DNA of 64,000 nt, taken from positions 5,151,507 through 5,215,506 of the forward strand of contig NC_079209.1 in the NCBI RefSeq assembly GCF_026745355.1, written 5' to 3'. Position numbers and translations under genes: made by a program. This DNA is from Beta vulgaris subsp. vulgaris. Lineage: Eukaryota; Streptophyta; Magnoliopsida; Caryophyllales; Amaranthaceae. Below, one piece after another: positions 59,241 through 64,000 of this stretch. The number at the start of each line of letters is the position of its first letter. Positions within the stretch are counted from its first letter, which is position 1. The notes beneath the pieces are model-generated. The model was given only the letters and a program-made list of their open reading frames with translations. It searched no databases and had not been told where the DNA came from.

Positions 59241-61241
59241 AGGGTAATGCTTGGAGCTGGTGGTGCCTTACAACCCATGAATCTTGATAAGCAAATATCA
59301 TAAGCTGTCAATGTTAAGTTAGTCATACGGTGTTTTATCTATAATCAGCAACTTCGGTTGGCAACCACATCTGTCTTTAGATACTAAAAGAGTTCGCAAT
59401 ACTTCATGAACTATAAAGAAGCAATGAGTAATTTACTTAAAGAAGAAATTGAAAGAGGTAATCTTTATGTGGTCCTTTTGTAAAGTAGAATCAATTAAAC
59501 AAAGAAGCCTAACTTTGGTGGCATTGCTGATTGTGATGGTTCAAGTCATTGCACTACAACGAAGGAAAAACAGAAAAAGATTATATATCGAGATGGAAAA
59601 ACACTTGAGCATTATATTTTGTTAGGCCTCAGTGCAAGTTATGAGGTTATCGATGTTTCTTTTGAATCATCCCGCTTTTCAATTTTTTGTTAGTAGTTTT
59701 TTCTTGATCTTTTTAAAAATAGAGGTGGCAACGGATTGTGCAAATTCAATCCATTTGGGTTATATATACGCCATATTAAGCTATATTAATTGTATTGCAA
59801 TTAGTCTTATATTTTTTAATTTTATTTGAGTTTGAGCCTAGTAATCCATAATTTAAGTACTACCACTTTTATTAGATCTATTTGAAAGTACAATAATTCT
59901 TTGTTGCAATTATAAATTTATAATGTGTTACATGAAGGCTAGTATCCTATACTTTGTTTGAATAACATGGTCACTTTTATCACAATATTTGAAGGTACTG
60001 GTCGTTTTGACATACTACTTGAAACATGAGAGTTTTGATTTTAGCCAGACCAAGGTCTTAGAAAAAACGGTGATCGATTTTAGAGAGTGAAATATAGAAA
60101 GTAAAATTGGTAGAACAATTCTAATGAACTTATTTAAAATCTCTGGCGTGACTGCCCAAAAGTTGAATTTGCTCGGTCGGGTACACATAGACTCTTGACA
60201 ACTAACCTCTAGGGATACACGACTACCGCTCCTCCAGTGTAGTAGAGTTATAGTTTGAGAACACTTAGAACAATGCCCAGAAAAGAGAAAAATGAGGATG
60301 TGTTTTAGGAGGCAATTTTTTTAAGTTTATAACAAATGCTGCACAAGCTCTTATAAATAGAGGAAGGTCAAGAACCAAAACAGGCAAGCCAATTCATCAG
60401 ACGGATATTAAAGCACAATAGAAATAATAATAAAGGCAAGAATCAACAAGAATAATGGTTACAAGATCAGCGAAGATATGAATTTTGCTTTCCGGCAAAA
60501 CATTAAGGAATTGAACTAAAATATCCCATGTGTGCGGTGACTATTTCCTTCCCGTCAACTTTAAACAAATGTATATAAAAAAAATCCTACAACTGTGGGA
60601 GAAAGAGCTTTTTGAAGCAGCACTTGGAGTAAGAAATACGTTACACTACTAACTCCAACATGAAATAGTTTGGTCCAACGTACAATCTACTTGTGAACTT
60701 GTCATATTATGTTTTGGAGAATTGAGGTAAAGAAAAAATATTGGTGAATGAAGTTAATGCTAATATAATAGTGACGAAGGACATGAAAGACAATTAATGT
60801 GTCCTTATGCTCGAGCTATCTTATAATTTCAAGTTTTATTTGAGTTAACGTATTCTATTTTTCAGGGAAAAAGACATAAAGTAAAGAGAACAGGCATGTC
60901 TTTTAAATTTGTTTCTTGGAAAAAAAAAAATAGTGGCACTTTTCCTATTCTCCCTTCTCGATAATTTTGGTTGAATTTTTTGACCGCATAAAAACATTTT
61001 ATATTGTCTCCATATATAGTTTGAAAATACGCATTAGATGGAAAATCAACATTGATGTTCTTCAAGCAGCTTTTCAAAGAGTTCTTCGAGGAGAGAGAAA
61101 ATGGATAGCCAATTCTACTCAATATTGGTGCTCTCCAGCTGCTCTACATTCGCTCTTTATGGAGAGAATTTGGAGAAATACTCTCTCTCAATAGCATTGA
61201 GAGAACATGCTTTTGGCATAATATGATGACACATGTTATTA
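59241..61241. other. No gene supported
   Basis: AT-rich with short frames only. Some words near 59400-59640 (GATGGAAAAACACTTGAGC) could be old retroelement coding sequence, too damaged to assign. Confidence 0.4.
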
Positions 61242-62360
61242 CTAGCAATTTACGCACGCGATGCGTGCCTCAGTTTTTTAAAAAACAAATTCTACCTTTT
61301 TCGGAATTAGCAAGGGTAAAATTTGATCCATGATCACAAAATTGTAACTGAAAAGTATAAACTAATTTCAGTTTTTTTCCTTGTCTAACTTCTAAGTTCT
61401 GTTTTCACACATTGATATTTAAAATTTTCATCATTTTAAATCTTGTCCTTTTCTAAATTTTAACACTTTGAGCTTCAATTATATTTAAATGAAATTTTAA
61501 ATTTTTCATACACAATTTGATATTGTAATGTTTTTTAGAAAAACAAAAATCGTTACTTTTCGCAAATTAATGTAGTTTTTTTTTTCTAGAAAATGGATTT
61601 TTGCAAAAGTTGTTCGCAAAAAGTTTGATATTGTTTTTTTTTTCAAAATTTATTTCTGAACATGGATTTTTTGCAAAAGTATTGGGCAAAAATTTTAATG
61701 TAGGCATTTTTTAAGAAAAAAATAAATTTATTTTATATGAAAATGAGTTAAATTTAAGTCTGATTGTATAAAAAGCCCTTTTGAACTCATTGCTATCATC
61801 TCCATTTTTTTATCTACATAACAGTCGACTAAGTTGCTATTGTTTATTTCACAAATGTGAAATAATTTTGAAGGTTAAAAGAATTATGTACCTTTTTGGA
61901 AGTTCGCAAATTGCCGATGGATGAATGTGTGAAATTACCGTCAAAATCTTATGTTTTTCTCAGATTTTTGTTTATAGGTAACTTTTGTGAGTATGTAATT
62001 GTGAATGGTTCTTGAGAATAGTGATTTGTAAGCAAATTTTTGTAAATTTTTTTGTATGTATTGACGTTATAGGTTAGTAGTTTTAGTTTATATGTTAATT
62101 ATAAGTTTTAATAAAGTTTCCTGATTATTTGAGTGATTTGCGCGATTTTTATAACGTGATTTTCTCAATTGTATGAGTGATTTGTAAAGTTTTTTTTTAA
62201 GTGATTTATGAGTGAATGTTGTAAATTAATTTTTGTTAGTTTTCTTTGAGTGTCGATTTTGATTTTGACATTCCTTTTGTAATTTAGTAAGGGGGGGGGG
62301 GCAAAATAGGCATTTCAAAAGAGGACACCATTGCTCCTCCCTTCCCTTATATAATAGAGA
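61242..62360 (-). mobile_element. Non-autonomous Helitron A
   Basis: On the minus strand it begins A|TCTCTATTATATAAGGGAAG (62360) and ends with hairpin GCACGC-ATC-GCGTGC, GTAAATTG and CTAG|T (61242). The 5' TC start, 3' CTAG and 6-bp perfect stem (61254-61268) are all present, and the flanking A and T fit insertion between A and T. It is 1119 bp with no gene. It includes a run of 11 G (62291-62301). Confidence 0.92.
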
Positions 62361-62783
62361 TTGAAAATATTTAAAAAAACAGGAACTAAAAACAATAATA
62401 AATTGGAGAGCAGATTAGAGAGTAATCTCATTATTAGCAATTTTTGAAAAGGTGATCTTAAAAAGAGAGAAAATTTAAAATAAGTTGCAGAATTATCTTA
62501 AAGAGCTATATTAATGTTGGTGCTCTTACAATATCATATATTCATACGAGTTCAGAAATTATAACCCAAGAGAATGTGGGTCTAACAGTCTAATTTGTAA
62601 AAATACATATGTTTGGTGCATGTGCATAGCTGAGATTAGACTTAGGTTGATAGTCAATACTAAAAACAACGATTATATAGGTTTATGTTCAAATAATTTA
62701 TGCACATGCTAGTTTGAACCACTAAATTTTGTAGCCATTTTGGATAGCACACGGATTAATAAGATTTAAGTTTCTAAAACATA
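62361..62783. other. No gene seen
   Basis: AT-rich spacer between Helitron A and a Stowaway MITE. No motif noticed. Confidence 0.5.
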
Positions 62784-63042
62784 CACCCTTTTTTTCATTT
62801 TGATCTACACACTTACACTTTTCACGCATGTCAATGTAAAACTTTAAAGACATATATCCTTAGTTTTGTATTTGTAAAAATTATAAAAAGTACATATTAA
62901 TAAAATACATACTAAGACGAATCTAACAAGATCCCACATGACTATGTTTTTATTCACGTGTAAATCACAAACGAGAGTCAAAGTATAATTTGTGAATAGT
63001 GTAAAATGTTAAAGTGTGCAGATTATTATGAAACGGAGGGAG
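62784..63042. mobile_element. Stowaway-like MITE 4
   Basis: Right end (reverse complement) CTCCCTCCGTTTCATAATAA with inner CTGCACACTT; left end CACCCTTTTTTTCATTTTGA with inner CTACACACTT. TA at both borders (62782-62783, 63043-63044). 259 bp. Confidence 0.8.
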
Positions 63043-63173
63043 TAGAAGAGAGATAGGATTGGAAAGGGAAATACATTGAGAATATAACATATTAGGGAGT
63101 GGAATTGGTCTTTGTATTATCAGTTTTGGGCTTTGTTTTAATTTATTGTAGGTTCTTGTTAGAGTATGTAATA

Positions 63174-63927
63174 CTAGAATTTTTTGCACGCGATGCGTGC
63201 TTGAATTTTTTTCGAAATAGAAATTCGATTTTTTTCGGCATAAAAGTCAAAATTTGAACATTAGACATATGAAATATAATTGTTTTTAGTTGCAAAATTT
63301 GATTGGTTTAGTTTCTGTCACTTAAGTCTCTTACCATTATTTTTGTCTTTTTTTTTTACTTTTCAAAGTTAAATTCTATGAACAAAATAAATTTTTTATT
63401 GAATTCATTTATGATTTCTAATATTATAATTTTTTAGTTGATTTTTGAATTAAATACAATACTAAATTCTAAATTCTAAACACTATAAAAAAGTAAATAA
63501 TTTTTTTCCTTGTCTAATTTCTAAATTCTAATTTCACTACAAATACACTTTTATTTTTATCATAACCCACCATTAATTGTGAATGGTTCTTGAGAATCGT
63601 GATTTATAAGTAAATTTTTGTATGTATTGACATTCTAGGTTATTAGTTTTAGTTTGTATGTTAATTTTAAGTTTTAATAAAGTTTCCCGATCATTTGAGT
63701 GATTTACGTGATTTTTATAACGTGATTTTCTCAATTGTATGAGTGATTTGTAAAGTTTCTTCTTTTGAGTGATTTGTGAGGGAGTGTTGTAAATTAATTT
63801 TCAGTAGTTTTCTTTGAATGCTGATTTTGATTTTGACATTCCTTTTGTAATTTAGAAAGGGAAGGGGGACAAAATAGGCATTTCAAAAAAGGACATCATT
63901 GCTCCCCCTTCCCTTATATAATAGAGA
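63174..63927 (-). mobile_element. Non-autonomous Helitron B
   Basis: On the minus strand it begins A|TCTCTATTATATAAGGGAAG (63927) and ends with GCACGC-ATC-GCGTGC, AAAAAATT and CTAG|T (63174). 754 bp, no gene. Long stretches (for example GTGAATGGTTCTTGAGAAT, TTCTCAATTGTATGAGTGAT) match Helitron A in order, so both belong to one family. Confidence 0.92.
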
Positions 63928-64000
63928 TTTGTGTAGATATTAGCATCTCAGTATATTAGTCAAGTGTATATTATTTTTCCTAATTATAGCCTATTTGATT
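63928..64000. other. Window end, nothing seen
   Basis: AT-rich flank of Helitron B. Confidence 0.5.

Overview
This window is nuclear DNA of a flowering plant. It is AT-rich, has no long uninterrupted host gene, and is made almost entirely of nested transposable elements: Ty3/gypsy and Ty1/copia LTR retrotransposons, CACTA elements, Helitrons with an RPA1-like gene, Mutator-like and hAT elements, and Stowaway MITEs. That mixture, together with captured exons of a plant-type CTP synthase and a CYP86B-like P450, points to an intergenic or pericentromeric stretch of a eudicot. Caryophyllales/Amaranthaceae is a weak guess from repeat style only. Many element ends could be fixed from terminal motifs plus target-site duplications (TSDs) read directly in the sequence.

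Layout. 1-5883: a minus-strand gypsy-type element without coding capacity (two near-identical LTRs around a 2.9 kb interior), inserted in a decayed copia element whose 3' half (integrase, reverse transcriptase, RNase H, 3' LTR) follows at 5884-8920. 8938-9213: an acidic ORF fragment. 9214-15704: AT-rich DNA with local duplications and no convincing gene. 15705-26709: a probably complete but decaying Helitron carrying a RepHel gene (Rep nuclease plus PIF1-type helicase), an RPA1-like single-strand-binding gene in nine exons, and three tandem copies of a small gene of unknown function whose product looks dsRBD-like. 27680-35886: a CACTA element (TSD GAT) with a Ptta/En/Spm-type ORF. A second CACTA (29367-33809, TSD TCA) sits inside it and carries an exon of CTP synthase. 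37840-38562: a Pack-MULE with a perfect 9-bp TSD that carries a CYP86B-like fragment. 40754-44627: a solo LTR with TSD CCCTT, into which a MULE with about 220-bp inverted repeats has inserted. 44628-50894: MITEs, an isolated Helitron 3' end and a small CACTA (TSD TAT). 52456-58519: a second decayed copia element, broken by a hAT element (TSD ATCAAAGG) and a Stowaway MITE. 58800-59240: CACTA and copia remnants. 61242-63927: two related non-autonomous Helitrons in the same orientation with a Stowaway MITE between them.

How the parts work together. In the large Helitron the Rep nuclease would nick and join DNA, the fused helicase would unwind it, and the RPA-like protein would protect the single strand. 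The small tandem genes downstream are the most interesting unexplained cargo: two of three copies are open over their whole length and still share about half their residues while RepHel and RPA are full of stops and frameshifts. The two capture events (CTP synthase by CACTA, P450 by MULE) show gene-fragment shuffling. All calls are from reading the sequence. No database search was possible.
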